64,000 bases of DNA, taken from the NCBI RefSeq assembly GCF_047973035.1, contig NZ_JBKEBF010000040.1, positions 29,416-93,415 on the forward strand. Direction: 5' to 3'. The stretch is from Oleidesulfovibrio sp047973035. GTDB lineage: Bacteria; Desulfobacterota; Desulfovibrionia; Desulfovibrionales; Desulfovibrionaceae. The notes beneath the pieces are model-generated. The model was not told where the DNA came from, did not search any database, and saw nothing but the letters and a program-made list of their open reading frames with translations. A program made the position numbers and the translations under genes. Positions within the stretch are counted from its first letter, which is position 1. Each line of letters begins with the position of its first letter. Below are positions 52,581-62,221 of the stretch, piece by piece.

Positions 52581-53822
52581 ATGTCATCCTTGCCGCTGCA
52601 AAAAAAACTCTACCCGCTCCTGCGGCCTTTCGGAGCAGGATACAGCGCTGTAATGCGTGTCCGCCGTAACGCTTTTGAATCCGGCAGGCGTCCTGCCTAC
52701 GAGTGCGGCGTGCCGTGTGTTTCTGTCGGTAATATCGGCTGGGGCGGCAGCGGCAAGACGCCTGTGGCGGAATGGCTGCTGCGCTGGGCCGCGCAGAACG
52801 GGCTTCATGCTGTTGTGCTGACCCGCGGCTACAAGGCAAAGCCGCCGTGCCTGCCTTATCAAGTTATGCCGGACAGCCCGCCGCAAGAAGCCGGTGACGA
52901 GCCGCTGATGCTTGCGCGCAACTGTCCGCAGGCGAGTATTGTTGTGGACCCGATACGAACGAGAGCTGCAGAGTGGGCCATGAACAATCTGTCTCCTGAC
53001 TTATTCGTGCTTGATGACGGGTTTCAGCACCTTGCAGTCCGCCGTGATGTTGATCTGGTACTTTTGAAACAGGATGACCTTGGTGCGGAATGGGGGAGAG
53101 TGATTCCTTCCGGTTCGTGGCGCGAAGGTGCGGAGGCATTGAGTCGTGCAGATGCCTTTTGTATAAAAGCGTCTGCTGACGAATTTTCCCGCATGAGGGG
53201 GAGCCTCGGGCAGCGGCTGGGGCAGTATGATGTTCCTGTTTTCGGTTTTTCACTGCGTCCATGTGGGTTGCGACTCGTCGCACAGGCAGGAGGACATGTT
53301 GAACCTGATACTGCCAGTGATTTGGACGGGCAGCCGTATGTGCTCTTCAGCGGCGTGGGCGAGCCTGCACAGGTGGCACGGACTGCAGAGCTGTTCTTCG
53401 GGTATGCACCTGCCGTGCACCATGCTTTTGCAGATCATCATAGTTACACGGATGCGGATATCCGCCGTATGGCTACTGAAGGTATGCCCTTGGTGTGTAC
53501 TCCCAAAGATGCTGTAAAGCTGGCAGGGCGATATGATGTACCTGTGTGGACATTTGCGCTGGAGACCGTATTTCATTCTGTCTGGAGCCGTGATGGCGGG
53601 CAGAGGAATGACGGGTATGGCGCAGGCGGGGCATCAGGAGAGGGGATAGCCATAGCGGAGTCTTTTGATATCTCTGAAAGCGGGAGCCGGAAGACTTACC
53701 CCGAAGACCTGCATGACGGGCAGCATACTGTTGCAGACGCCGCGATGCATTCTGACTGCTCTGTTTTTGCTAAATGGTGGCAGAGCCGGTGGGAAGCTAT
53801 TGCAGGGCAGGGGCGCAGATAG
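52581..53822 (+). CDS. lpxK: Tetraacyldisaccharide 4'-kinase with C-terminal extension
   Basis: LpxK phosphorylates the 4' position of lipid A precursor at the inner membrane. The P-loop SVGNIGWGGSGKTPVAEWLL (about 48-68), the TRGYKA block, DEPLMLARN and the catalytic DDGFQHLAVRRDVDLVLL segment are present. At 413 residues it exceeds the usual 320-350: residues ~330-400 are a Gly/Ser/Glu-rich low-complexity insertion before a final conserved-looking FAKWWQSRWEAI helix. The gene begins just after the preceding terminator, so promoter and start context are unclear; the ribosome binding site is weak. Confidence 0.9.
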   Translation: MSSLPLQKKLYPLLRPFGAGYSAVMRVRRNAFESGRRPAYECGVPCVSVGNIGWGGSGKTPVAEWLLRWAAQNGLHAVVLTRGYKAKPPCLPYQVMPDSPPQEAGDEPLMLARNCPQASIVVDPIRTRAAEWAMNNLSPDLFVLDDGFQHLAVRRDVDLVLLKQDDLGAEWGRVIPSGSWREGAEALSRADAFCIKASADEFSRMRGSLGQRLGQYDVPVFGFSLRPCGLRLVAQAGGHVEPDTASDLDGQPYVLFSGVGEPAQVARTAELFFGYAPAVHHAFADHHSYTDADIRRMATEGMPLVCTPKDAVKLAGRYDVPVWTFALETVFHSVWSRDGGQRNDGYGAGGASGEGIAIAESFDISESGSRKTYPEDLHDGQHTVADAAMHSDCSVFAKWWQSRWEAIAGQGRR

Positions 53823-54212
53823 CTCTACCGCAGATAATTGTCTGAAGGCTCAGGTTGCTGGAATCATGATGCTGCATTAAAAAAGTTATACTGGTATGCA
53901 TCTTAGGAACGCTGGCTTTTTCGCTTGCGATGCGAAAGTAGCTGAAATTATTCCGGTGTTGGCGCGATATAGGGCATTGCAAAATATTACGGGTAGTACG
54001 GGTGTAGCGGAATAAGGGAGAAGGCTTAAGCGTCTAGCCGCGTACTTCTGTTTAACCATACCCTCCTGCGGTAAGATTTTTTTGCAGTGTGTAAAAGCAA
54101 ACATCTCCAGTGTAACCCATAGAATAGATATACAGCTTGCGCCGAATGCGTAAGCTACAAAAAAAATTTATATGGTTCAGGTGGCCAGGTCATCGCGTAA
54201 CCAGAGGTATTT
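53823..54212. other. AT-rich intergenic region upstream of rnr
   Basis: Almost 390 noncoding bases between lpxK and rnr. Short minus-strand frames lack start signals. No hairpin or repeat stands out; the rnr promoter presumably lies in the A/T-rich end near 54,150-54,180. Confidence 0.45.
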
Positions 54213-56933
54213 ATGGCTAAAAAGAAAAGAAAACAGGCTGAAAGCCTGCCGGTGAGCAGTCATGATCTGCTCCAGTTGTTTAAAGAAGAAAAGCGCCCGC
54301 TGAAGCTGCACGACTTTTTCCGTCTGCTTGGCATCAGCAAGCGTTACAGGAACGCGCTGGAAGATGCGCTGGATGAACTACGCGCCAAAGGACGCATTCT
54401 GCAGTTGCGCGGCGGCTCGTGGGGGCTAGCCGAGCAGTTGAAGATGGTAACCGGCATTCTGGAACTGCAACGTTCCGGTGTGGGTTTTGTTCTGCCCGAA
54501 GACAAACGTCGCGCGGATATTTTTATCAGCCCTGCACAGATGGGCGACGCATGGCACGGTGACAAGGTTGTTGTCGCGCTGCTTTCCGAAAGGGCGGGCA
54601 GAAAGCCGGAAGGGCGCATTGTACGCGTGCTTGAACGCGGGCATGAACTGGTGCCTGTGCGTGTGGTTAAGCTGATGGGTAAAGCTGGTGTACTGGCTCA
54701 GCCCACAGATACCCGTTTGCGCTTCAGTATGCTGGTGAACAGAGGCGAGCTGGAAAGCAAGCCGCGTAAAAACGAACTGCTTCTGGTTGAGCCGGGCAAG
54801 CGACTTGAGCCTAGCCTGTGGGCAGGGGTCGCAGTGGAAAGTCTTGGTGTGGAAGACGATGTATCCACGCAGGAAATGCTGGTTAAGCTGAACCATAATG
54901 TTCCTACGGAATTTCCTGCGGAAGCTATCGCAGAAGCTAAAAAGCTGCCGGATGTGCCTTCCGAAGTAGATTTTACCGATCGCATTGACCTGCGCCATAT
55001 GGGTTTTGTCACCATCGACGGAGCTAAAGCCCGCGATTTTGACGATGCCGTATATGTAGAAGAGCAGCATGACGGTTGGCGTTTGTGGGTGGCTATCGCA
55101 GATGTAAGCCACTACGTGCGTCCGGGATCGGCTCTTGATGAAGAGGCGGTTACCCGCGCCAACTCGTATTATTTTCCGCAATCGGTGGAACCCATGTTCC
55201 CGGAGGCGCTTTCTAACGGATTGTGCAGCCTTAATCCCCGTGTGCCGCGTCTGGCCATGGTGGCGGAAGTATATTTTTATGCAGACGGTACCCCCGGAAA
55301 GAGCAAGTTTTATCCTGCGGTCATCGAGAGCAAGGCCCGTCTGACATATGGTCAGGTGAACAGGGCCGTACTGCTGAAAGAACCCCATGAACGCAAGTTG
55401 CTAGGGCCGGTGCTGCCCATGCTAGAACAGGCCGAGCAGCTGGCCCGTGTGCTTAAAGGGCATCGGCGCGCTCAGGGATCTCTGGATTTTGATCTGCCGG
55501 AACCTGAAATTGTATTCAACGTATATGGCGAAGCCGTGGATATCGGGCGGCGTGTGCGTCATTTCGGGCATCAGATCATCGAAGAGTTCATGATTGCGGC
55601 TAACGAAGCCGTAGCGCGTTTCCTGACGGAAAAAGAAGCGGACTTCCTGTACCGCGTCCACCCCGCACCGGACCTTGATAAACTGGAAAAGTTTTTTGAC
55701 CTGATGCGGGGCACGACTCTGGCGCATAAAGTCCCTGCAGAGGCTGGGGCCGCGCAGTTGCAGACGCTTCTGCACGCCGCGGAAGGCACAGATCAGGAAT
55801 TTCTGGTTAACAGAATGGCTTTGAGAACCATGATGCAAGCTCGGTATACTCCTGATTTTGAGGGGCATTTCGGCCTTGCTTCTGATTGTTACTGCCACTT
55901 TACCTCGCCCATCAGGCGCTATGCCGACCTTGTTGTGCACAGAGCTCTTAAACATGCGCTGGGTGTGAAGGGGGCAACGCCTCCGCCGCGTTCGCGCTCT
56001 CTTCTGCGCATCGGTGATCAGTTGAATATTCGTGAACGTGCAGGCATGGAGGCAGAGCGGGAAATACTTAAGCGTATTACGGTGCTCTTCATGCGTGACA
56101 GAGTCGGTGAGGAATTTACCGGCGTTATTTCCGGTGTTGCAGATTTCGGTTTCTGGGTGGAACTTAAAGAGATCATGGCAGAAGGATTGGTACGACTTTC
56201 CTTACTGCATGATGATTACTATGAGTTTGTGCCGGAACGTCAGGAGTTGATGGGCGAGCGGACAGGACGTATCTTCAAGCTGGGACAGTCCGTAAAAGTT
56301 CGCCTTGCCTCGGTGAATGTGCCTCGGCTGGAAATTGATTTCGAGCTGCTCGAATATCCGGAAACGGGTAACGACGTTGCTGTCTTTGAAACCGGAGCGC
56401 GTAACAGGCGCAACGACAAGGGTGACAGGCACGGTCGGGAAGATCGGGGTCATCGGGGATACGGGGCTGAAAGAAACCGTCATTCGCGTAATGGCGGGCC
56501 TCGCAATGACAAGACCCGTGCTGATGAGCCTCGCTATGAAAAGAGCGGGATGACCGTGGCGGCACAAGCCAGAGCCGCAGAGCAGAGACTGCGTGCCGAA
56601 GGTAAGGATGCTGCAGACCATGAAGATTTTCTCCCTCCTGAACATACTCGTGGGGGAGATGTTGCGCCGCAGGGCAAGGCTCATTGCACGGAATCTGAAG
56701 AGCTGCTTATTCGAAATGAAGATGGGGCTCTTGTGCTGGATGAAGATGTCTTTGATGACATCCCCCAGCAACGGCTACCCAAACGTGGCGGTCATTCGCG
56801 CAATGAGGCTGGTGCAGCAACAAAAAACGGTTCAGCAAAGCCTGCGGGAAAAAAAACCGGCGGTAGAAAGACTGGCGGAAAGAAAGCCTCCGGCACTAAA
56901 AGCACAACGCGTAAGGCTGGCAATAAGCGATAG
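54213..56933 (+). CDS. rnr: Ribonuclease R
   Basis: RNase R is a 3'-5' exoribonuclease that degrades structured RNA. The 906 residues comprise an N-terminal helix-turn-helix-like domain (about 10-75), two cold-shock domains, the RNB catalytic domain (about 245-590) with DGAKARDFDDAVYVE holding the metal-binding Asp residues and HFTSPIRRYADLVVHR, an S1 domain (about 630-715) and a long disordered tail (about 725-906). The tail is Arg/Gly-rich and ends in Lys-Gly-Thr repeats such as KKTGGRKTGGKKASG, which probably bind RNA or ribosomes. The start follows CCAGAGG. Confidence 0.95.
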   Translation: MAKKKRKQAESLPVSSHDLLQLFKEEKRPLKLHDFFRLLGISKRYRNALEDALDELRAKGRILQLRGGSWGLAEQLKMVTGILELQRSGVGFVLPEDKRRADIFISPAQMGDAWHGDKVVVALLSERAGRKPEGRIVRVLERGHELVPVRVVKLMGKAGVLAQPTDTRLRFSMLVNRGELESKPRKNELLLVEPGKRLEPSLWAGVAVESLGVEDDVSTQEMLVKLNHNVPTEFPAEAIAEAKKLPDVPSEVDFTDRIDLRHMGFVTIDGAKARDFDDAVYVEEQHDGWRLWVAIADVSHYVRPGSALDEEAVTRANSYYFPQSVEPMFPEALSNGLCSLNPRVPRLAMVAEVYFYADGTPGKSKFYPAVIESKARLTYGQVNRAVLLKEPHERKLLGPVLPMLEQAEQLARVLKGHRRAQGSLDFDLPEPEIVFNVYGEAVDIGRRVRHFGHQIIEEFMIAANEAVARFLTEKEADFLYRVHPAPDLDKLEKFFDLMRGTTLAHKVPAEAGAAQLQTLLHAAEGTDQEFLVNRMALRTMMQARYTPDFEGHFGLASDCYCHFTSPIRRYADLVVHRALKHALGVKGATPPPRSRSLLRIGDQLNIRERAGMEAEREILKRITVLFMRDRVGEEFTGVISGVADFGFWVELKEIMAEGLVRLSLLHDDYYEFVPERQELMGERTGRIFKLGQSVKVRLASVNVPRLEIDFELLEYPETGNDVAVFETGARNRRNDKGDRHGREDRGHRGYGAERNRHSRNGGPRNDKTRADEPRYEKSGMTVAAQARAAEQRLRAEGKDAADHEDFLPPEHTRGGDVAPQGKAHCTESEELLIRNEDGALVLDEDVFDDIPQQRLPKRGGHSRNEAGAATKNGSAKPAGKKTGGRKTGGKKASGTKSTTRKAGNKR

Positions 56934-56965
56934 GTCAAGCCGACAGCGTATAGTTCTGATTTAAA

Positions 56966-57006
56966 AAAAGCCCCGGACCGTGTCATACGGCTCGGGGCAT
57001 ATTTTT
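56966..57006. terminator. Bidirectional terminator between rnr and the 498-residue gene
   Basis: GCCCCG/CGGGGC outer stem with an inner CCGT/ACGG pairing; A and T runs flank both sides (AAAAAAA and TTTTTTT), so both convergent transcripts can end here. Confidence 0.9.
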
Positions 57007-57030
57007 TTACGATAAGAAAACAGGTTGGCT

Positions 57031-58527
57031 TTATAAGCTGCTGATGCCAAACCTGCTCAGAATTTCTGCCAGCTTTTGGTTCAGGTTGGTGGTGGTGCGT
57101 GAAAGAAGATCCAGATTAATCCCCACCTTGATTTCCAGTTTAAAACGAGCCGTTTCCCACAGTTTTGCCACGGCACGTACGAGAGGCGATTCCATCTGGA
57201 ACAGCTGTAGCAGTCTTTGCAACTCCTGTACGGTGTGCATCTGGAACAGCATATAATCGTTGGCATCAGGGTCCTGTCGCCACAATTTGTTGCGGCGGAT
57301 ACGGTTCATGCCCAGATCTTCCAGCGCTAGTACCTGGCTGGCTGCGACTCTGCGTTCACGTAGGGATCGGACCTGCATTTTGCCTGCATCTTCGCCAAAT
57401 CGCTGGCGAAGAATAGCCATAAACTGGCTTTCCAGCATAAAGCCAAGAACACGATGCAGGCCGTTTAAGTCGAAAGGGCCAAGCATATTGCGTATGGCGT
57501 TAATTTCCTTTGCGGAAAACATTTGCGGGGCGCGTAAAAAATCTTCGCGCATGACGTTCAGCCCGATTGCCATGCCTGATGCCAGAGCCTGAACCTGCTC
57601 CGTTATAAAAACAGCCTGCTCCCGCGTAAGTTCCATGCCTTCGGGCTGGATGCCTGTATGCAGAAACGTGAGCGCGGCACTAAGCTGCCTGCTGCTCGGG
57701 TCAATGCACACCAACTGGCCTATATGCCCGATGTCCGTAGTACTGAACCCTTTGCCCGTGTCGGAAAACTCTGCACGCAGGTAATCAAGAACAAGCTTAC
57801 GGTTCTTTCTGGTTTCAAAGTCAGCTTCCTGATTTTCAAACTGTTGCTGAATGCGGGATTTGTCAGGGGGGGCAGGTGTCGCGCCAAGGTAGCTTAGCAG
57901 ATCATCAAAACGATAGGTCATGGCAAGCATGTTTCCTTCTTTGCGCAACGTAAAACGTTCTTCGCTGACCATTTTGACAAAGGCAGATTCAACTGTCTTG
58001 CCTATGAAGTGCTCAATGTGCCGTTGCCAGAAGCGTACGCCAAGTTCTTCCTGTACGGTGATGTCATCAATGGCTTTGTAGGCATCATCGCCAAAATATG
58101 TGGCAAGTGTTTCAGCAACGTTATCAAGCGTCAGGGCGGTGATGTACACAACACCCTGAATGCATTTGACCAGAAGCACTTCCAGATTGCTGAGGTCCGG
58201 AATCAGACTTCTCCGTGAATCTTCATCAGAGTTTTCCAGAGCTTTGCCGTATCTGTTCAGCGTTTGGATAAAATTCCCGATGATGGCTTTAACGTGCTCA
58301 TATAAAGGATCTTCAAGACCGCGAAGAGTAAAAAGTTCTGATATTGAGCGCTGCTGAGTTTCAATAAGCGGAAATTCGTTGATACGGCTTTGGTTCAGTC
58401 GGATAAATTCAAGCAGGAGTTCGCGTTCAAGAATTTCCCGAACCGCGCGACTTTCCTTCATCTGCTGAAGTTTGGCCACATAGGCGGACAGCCGCTCCTC
58501 CTGCAGCGGTTGCTCTGTAGCTGTCAT
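57031..58527 (-). CDS. Unrecognised 498-residue protein downstream of recN
   Basis: A large soluble, helix-rich protein without signal peptide, membrane helix or motif that I can assign. It has an acidic N-terminal coiled-coil-like segment (about 10-60), several amphipathic helices and a final segment with NLDLLSRTTTNLNQKLAEIL. The ribosome binding site is AAGGAGC before the ATG. It lies 36 bases after recN and is the last gene of the leftward run before a strong terminator. Full length and good composition indicate a real, conserved gene, perhaps specific to Desulfovibrio relatives. Confidence 0.8.
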   Translation of the reverse strand: MTATEQPLQEERLSAYVAKLQQMKESRAVREILERELLLEFIRLNQSRINEFPLIETQQRSISELFTLRGLEDPLYEHVKAIIGNFIQTLNRYGKALENSDEDSRRSLIPDLSNLEVLLVKCIQGVVYITALTLDNVAETLATYFGDDAYKAIDDITVQEELGVRFWQRHIEHFIGKTVESAFVKMVSEERFTLRKEGNMLAMTYRFDDLLSYLGATPAPPDKSRIQQQFENQEADFETRKNRKLVLDYLRAEFSDTGKGFSTTDIGHIGQLVCIDPSSRQLSAALTFLHTGIQPEGMELTREQAVFITEQVQALASGMAIGLNVMREDFLRAPQMFSAKEINAIRNMLGPFDLNGLHRVLGFMLESQFMAILRQRFGEDAGKMQVRSLRERRVAASQVLALEDLGMNRIRRNKLWRQDPDANDYMLFQMHTVQELQRLLQLFQMESPLVRAVAKLWETARFKLEIKVGINLDLLSRTTTNLNQKLAEILSRFGISSL

Positions 58528-58563
58528 TGTTGCTCCTTATGCCGTTATTTTCAGCTGATGTGA

Positions 58564-60177
58564 TCAGCGCCCGGAAGGTACAGGTGTAAGCAATTCGCCT
58601 GCAAAAGCGTCCCCTTGCTGCCCGCCACCTGCCATGCGGCTCAGCTCTTCACTTATCCCGCGGGAATCAAGTGGCTGGCAGTAAGTGTAGGTGGTGTCAT
58701 CAGATACTTCTTTACGTACATGGAAGTGCCGTTCTGCCTTGGCAGCCAGTTGCGGCCAATGGGTAATCAGCAGCATCTGCCTGTCAGAGGCAAGCTTTTG
58801 CAGACGCTGCGCGACACTGTTCAGCGTAAGGCCGCCAACACCGGAATCCACCTCGTCAAAAATCAAAGTTGCAGCTTCGTCACGGGAAAGTAAGCCGACA
58901 ACTGCCAGTAAAAAGCGCGAAAGCTCGCCGCCGGATGCAATTTTATCAAGAGGCTGCGGCGGCTGGCCGGGGTTGGGTAACCACAACATGCTGGCGCGTT
59001 CTTCTTCACAGCCTTCCGCAAGTTTATGCGGCGTATACGTAAAACGTACCTGTACCTGCTCGGAAAATCCAATTCCCTTTAATTCCTGAACGATCTCTGC
59101 AGTAAGGCGTTCGCCGGCTTCACGGCGTGCCGGATTCAGCTTTGCGAGTAACGCTGCAAGTTTTTTGCGCTCGTCATCTTCCTGTCTGGCTAACTGCTTC
59201 AGATCAAGCTCGCAGGAATCAAGGAACGATAAGTTTTCCTCTATTTCATGTTGCAGATCAACAATTTCTTCTAACGAGCGTTTCAACTTGCGCTTTAATT
59301 GCGCGAGCTGATAAAGGCGGGCTTCAATTTCCTCAAGCCCTTCTTCATCTGAATCATACACAGGCTGACGACGCAGGCGACCTTCCAGATCATGCATAAC
59401 CTGCCGGAAGTCAGAAAGTGCCGTTGCATCTTCTTCGTAATCCGGCATGATTACGGCAAGCTGTTTAAGCATCGTTTCCAGATTGCCCAATGCGGGAATC
59501 ACTCCGCCATCATAATCACCCAGAATACTAATGGCTTCGTCCACAAGCTCGCGCGATTTGGTCTGTCCGCTTAAAATTCGTTTACGTTCCAACAGCTCGC
59601 CTTCTTCATCCGGCTGCGGATCAACTTTGGCTATTTCCTGCTGTTGAAATTCAAGTAGTTCACGACGTTCCGAAAGTGATTTGCTTCGTTCCAGCAACTC
59701 TTCCCGCGTTTCAGCAAGTTGACGTAGTTTTTTAAGCAGGCTGTCGCGTTCTTCCAGCAGGTCCGGTCGGTTCATGTAACGATCAAGTAACTTTGCCTGA
59801 AACGCCGGTTGCAGCAGTTTTTGCTGACCGTGCTGGCTAGTGTGCACGATAAGGCTGCTGCGCAGATCGCGCACAGTTTCCTGTGAGCTTAATTTGTCAT
59901 TAATATACAGGCGGCTGCGGCCGGTGTCTGCGGTAAGTTCCCGCCGGATGATCAGGTCGCCGTCCGGCATGGCAAACAGAGCCTCAACTGTGGCCTTGTC
60001 TTTTCCGGCACGGACAATCTCGGCAGACAGTTTGTCGCCGGTCAGAAAATTGAGCGCTTTCAGGATGAAACTTTTACCGGCGCCGGTTTCACCGGTCAGC
60101 ACGTTCATACCGGGAGCGAACTCCAGCTCCATATCTTCAATAAGTGCAAGATTTCGGATTCGTAGCAGTTCTAGCAT
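58564..60177 (-). CDS. recN: DNA repair protein RecN
   Basis: RecN is an SMC-like ATPase acting early in double-strand-break repair. The N-terminal LELLRIRNLALIEDMEL and Walker A TGETGAGKS (28-36), two long coiled-coil arms (about 150-370), the ABC signature LSRFLLAV within IASGGELSRF and the Walker B LIFDEVDSGVGG match the family. I chose ATG 60177 (537 residues), which gives the standard N-terminus; ATGs at 60189 and 60222 add a non-homologous leader, and no candidate has a strong ribosome binding site. Confidence 0.95.
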   Translation of the reverse strand: MLELLRIRNLALIEDMELEFAPGMNVLTGETGAGKSFILKALNFLTGDKLSAEIVRAGKDKATVEALFAMPDGDLIIRRELTADTGRSRLYINDKLSSQETVRDLRSSLIVHTSQHGQQKLLQPAFQAKLLDRYMNRPDLLEERDSLLKKLRQLAETREELLERSKSLSERRELLEFQQQEIAKVDPQPDEEGELLERKRILSGQTKSRELVDEAISILGDYDGGVIPALGNLETMLKQLAVIMPDYEEDATALSDFRQVMHDLEGRLRRQPVYDSDEEGLEEIEARLYQLAQLKRKLKRSLEEIVDLQHEIEENLSFLDSCELDLKQLARQEDDERKKLAALLAKLNPARREAGERLTAEIVQELKGIGFSEQVQVRFTYTPHKLAEGCEEERASMLWLPNPGQPPQPLDKIASGGELSRFLLAVVGLLSRDEAATLIFDEVDSGVGGLTLNSVAQRLQKLASDRQMLLITHWPQLAAKAERHFHVRKEVSDDTTYTYCQPLDSRGISEELSRMAGGGQQGDAFAGELLTPVPSGR

Positions 60178-60312
60178 GATAGTGTGCATCACAGCAGGTG
60201 ACAGGGTTGATGAAAAACTCAATGTCTGTGTCTACAATTTACAACATACCGTAGCAAGAGGGTAAAACGGGGTCTTCCCTCAAACCACCTGTAATATCAG
60301 ACTGCGCAGGAA

Positions 60313-61185
60313 TCAGCGGCGCAAACGGGGATCAAATATATCCCGTAAGCTTTCGCCCAGCAGGTTATACCCCAATACTGTAATCAAGATAGCAGTTCCT
60401 GGAAAAAGCGATAACCACGGCGCGAATTCCAGCACGTCTTTACCCTCCATCAGCATGTTGCCCCAGCTTGGCATTGGCGGTTGTACGCCTAACCCCAGAA
60501 AGCTGAGTGCGCTTTCTGTCAGAATAGCTCCGGCCACACCCAGCGTAGCAGCTACCAGCACAGGAGCAATGGCATTCGGCAAAATGTGCATGAAGAGTAT
60601 CCGTGCTGTTCCGGCACCGGCAAGGCGTGAAGCGGCAACAAAATCTCTTTCCCGCAATGTTAGCGTTTCAGCTCGTACAAGGCGTGCAACACCCATCCAT
60701 GACGTAAGGCCAATAACAATCATTATGTTACCAAGACTTGGCTCAAGAAAAGCGATGACGGCAAGAATCAGAAAAAACGAAGGAAAACAAAGCATGACGT
60801 CGACAAAGCGCATGATGAGTTCATCGACAATTCCGCGGAAATATCCGGCAATCAGCCCCAGTACAGTACCGATGCTGGCGGAAATGCCCACTGCCACAAA
60901 GCCTACCCATAATGACACGCGGGCGCCGTAAAGCATGCGCGACAAGATATCCCGCCCGAGAGCGTCAGTGCCAAACGGGTGCGCAGTGCTGGGCGGTTGT
61001 AAAATAGCGTAAACGTCCAGCACTGTCGGGTCATGCGGAGCTAACCACGGAGCCAGTATTGCAAGAACCGACATGGTGCCTACAATCAGGCTGCCTGACC
61101 ATAACATGCCGTAGCGGCCCCATAATCGACGCGAAAAAATGGTAGCGCGGACACGACTGAAGGCGGAAGAGAGCATTTTAAGCAT
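60313..61185 (-). CDS. Oligopeptide/dipeptide-type ABC permease, DppC/OppC type
   Basis: A 290-residue permease with six helices. The HPFGTDALGRDILSRMLYGAR block after the first helix, the EAA-type loop DFVAASRLAGAGTARILFMHILPN and the C-terminal FDPRLR identify the DppC family, which pairs with DppB in dipeptide, oligopeptide or nickel import. CGGAGG lies 9 bases before the ATG at 61185, which sits just after the DppB-type stop. No binding protein or ATPase is in the neighbourhood, so the substrate is open. Confidence 0.92.
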   Translation of the reverse strand: MLKMLSSAFSRVRATIFSRRLWGRYGMLWSGSLIVGTMSVLAILAPWLAPHDPTVLDVYAILQPPSTAHPFGTDALGRDILSRMLYGARVSLWVGFVAVGISASIGTVLGLIAGYFRGIVDELIMRFVDVMLCFPSFFLILAVIAFLEPSLGNIMIVIGLTSWMGVARLVRAETLTLRERDFVAASRLAGAGTARILFMHILPNAIAPVLVAATLGVAGAILTESALSFLGLGVQPPMPSWGNMLMEGKDVLEFAPWLSLFPGTAILITVLGYNLLGESLRDIFDPRLRR

Positions 61186-61186
61186 C

Positions 61187-62218
61187 TCAGCGCTCCTCCG
61201 AATTTGCACGAATGCGCGGGTCAGCCAGCCCGTAGCATAAGTCTGCAAGCAGGTTACCAGCCAGTGTCAGTATAGCACCCAGCACAAGGTTGCCCATAAT
61301 CAGCGGGTAATCCCGTGCCATAACCGCACCGTAAAAAAGCTGGCCCAGACCGGGCAGAGCAAAAATTGACTCAATGATGACGCTGCCGCCGATAAGTCCG
61401 GGAATGGAAAGGCCAAGAATTGTAATGACAGGAAGCAAGGCATTGCGAAGTGCGTGCTTGAAAACGACAACCTTCGCACTCAATCCTTTTGCCTTGGCAG
61501 TAAGGATGTAATCCTGACGGAGCACTTCAAGCATGGATGAGCGCATGAATCGGGACATACCGGCAAGACTGCCGAAAGTGTATATGAAAAGAGGCATGGC
61601 AAGATGCTTTGTGATGTCCAGAATCTTGCCGGTAGTGCTAAGCGAGTGGTAATCAAGAGAAGTAAGACCTGAAATCGGCAGCCAGCCAAGATGAATGCCG
61701 AACAGCATCATAAGAAGCAACGCCAGCCAGAATCCGGGCATGGCAAAGCCGACAAAAACAAATACCGTACTCAGCCTGTCAAACCAGCGGCCCTGCCAGT
61801 GTGCCGAAGCAATACCTATGGGAACGGCTATTGCCAGAGTCAGAAACATGGAAGCCAGATTCATCCCCACAGTCAGAGGCAGGCGTTCTGCAATTTTGTC
61901 CCAGACTGGGCGCATATCGCCTGACATGGACATGCCGAAATCAAGCCTGACAAGGCGCGAAACCCATTGCCCGTACTGGACATGAAGCGGCTGATCCAGC
62001 CCGTAGAGCTTTTCCAGCCGCTCGCGGGCATCAGCCCCTGCAAGAGGATTCATGGTTGTCTGCATGTCGGTAGGAGAACCGGGAGCGAGATGAATCACGG
62101 CGAAACTGATGAGGGTGATGCCCCAGAAAACGAGCAACACCCACAAAAGTCGTTTACCCAGCCGCAAGGCTAACGCGGCAAGCCGCGAGCATGGAGCGCA
62201 AACTATGGCTTCACTCAA
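61187..62218 (-). CDS. Oligopeptide/dipeptide-type ABC permease, DppB/OppB type
   Basis: A 343-residue permease with six helices, the DppB N-terminal WVLLVFWGITLISFAVIHLAPGSP block, LGLDQPL-type YGLDQPLHVQYGQW and an EAA loop in LTAKAKGLSAKVVVFKHALRNALLPV. The start is TTG at 62218, preceded by GGAGA 7 bases upstream and only three bases after the previous stop; no ATG or GTG alternative fits. Tight spacing places it in one operon with the upstream RdgC-like genes. Confidence 0.9.
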   Translation of the reverse strand: MSEAIVCAPCSRLAALALRLGKRLLWVLLVFWGITLISFAVIHLAPGSPTDMQTTMNPLAGADARERLEKLYGLDQPLHVQYGQWVSRLVRLDFGMSMSGDMRPVWDKIAERLPLTVGMNLASMFLTLAIAVPIGIASAHWQGRWFDRLSTVFVFVGFAMPGFWLALLLMMLFGIHLGWLPISGLTSLDYHSLSTTGKILDITKHLAMPLFIYTFGSLAGMSRFMRSSMLEVLRQDYILTAKAKGLSAKVVVFKHALRNALLPVITILGLSIPGLIGGSVIIESIFALPGLGQLFYGAVMARDYPLIMGNLVLGAILTLAGNLLADLCYGLADPRIRANSEER

Positions 62219-62221
62219 AGG

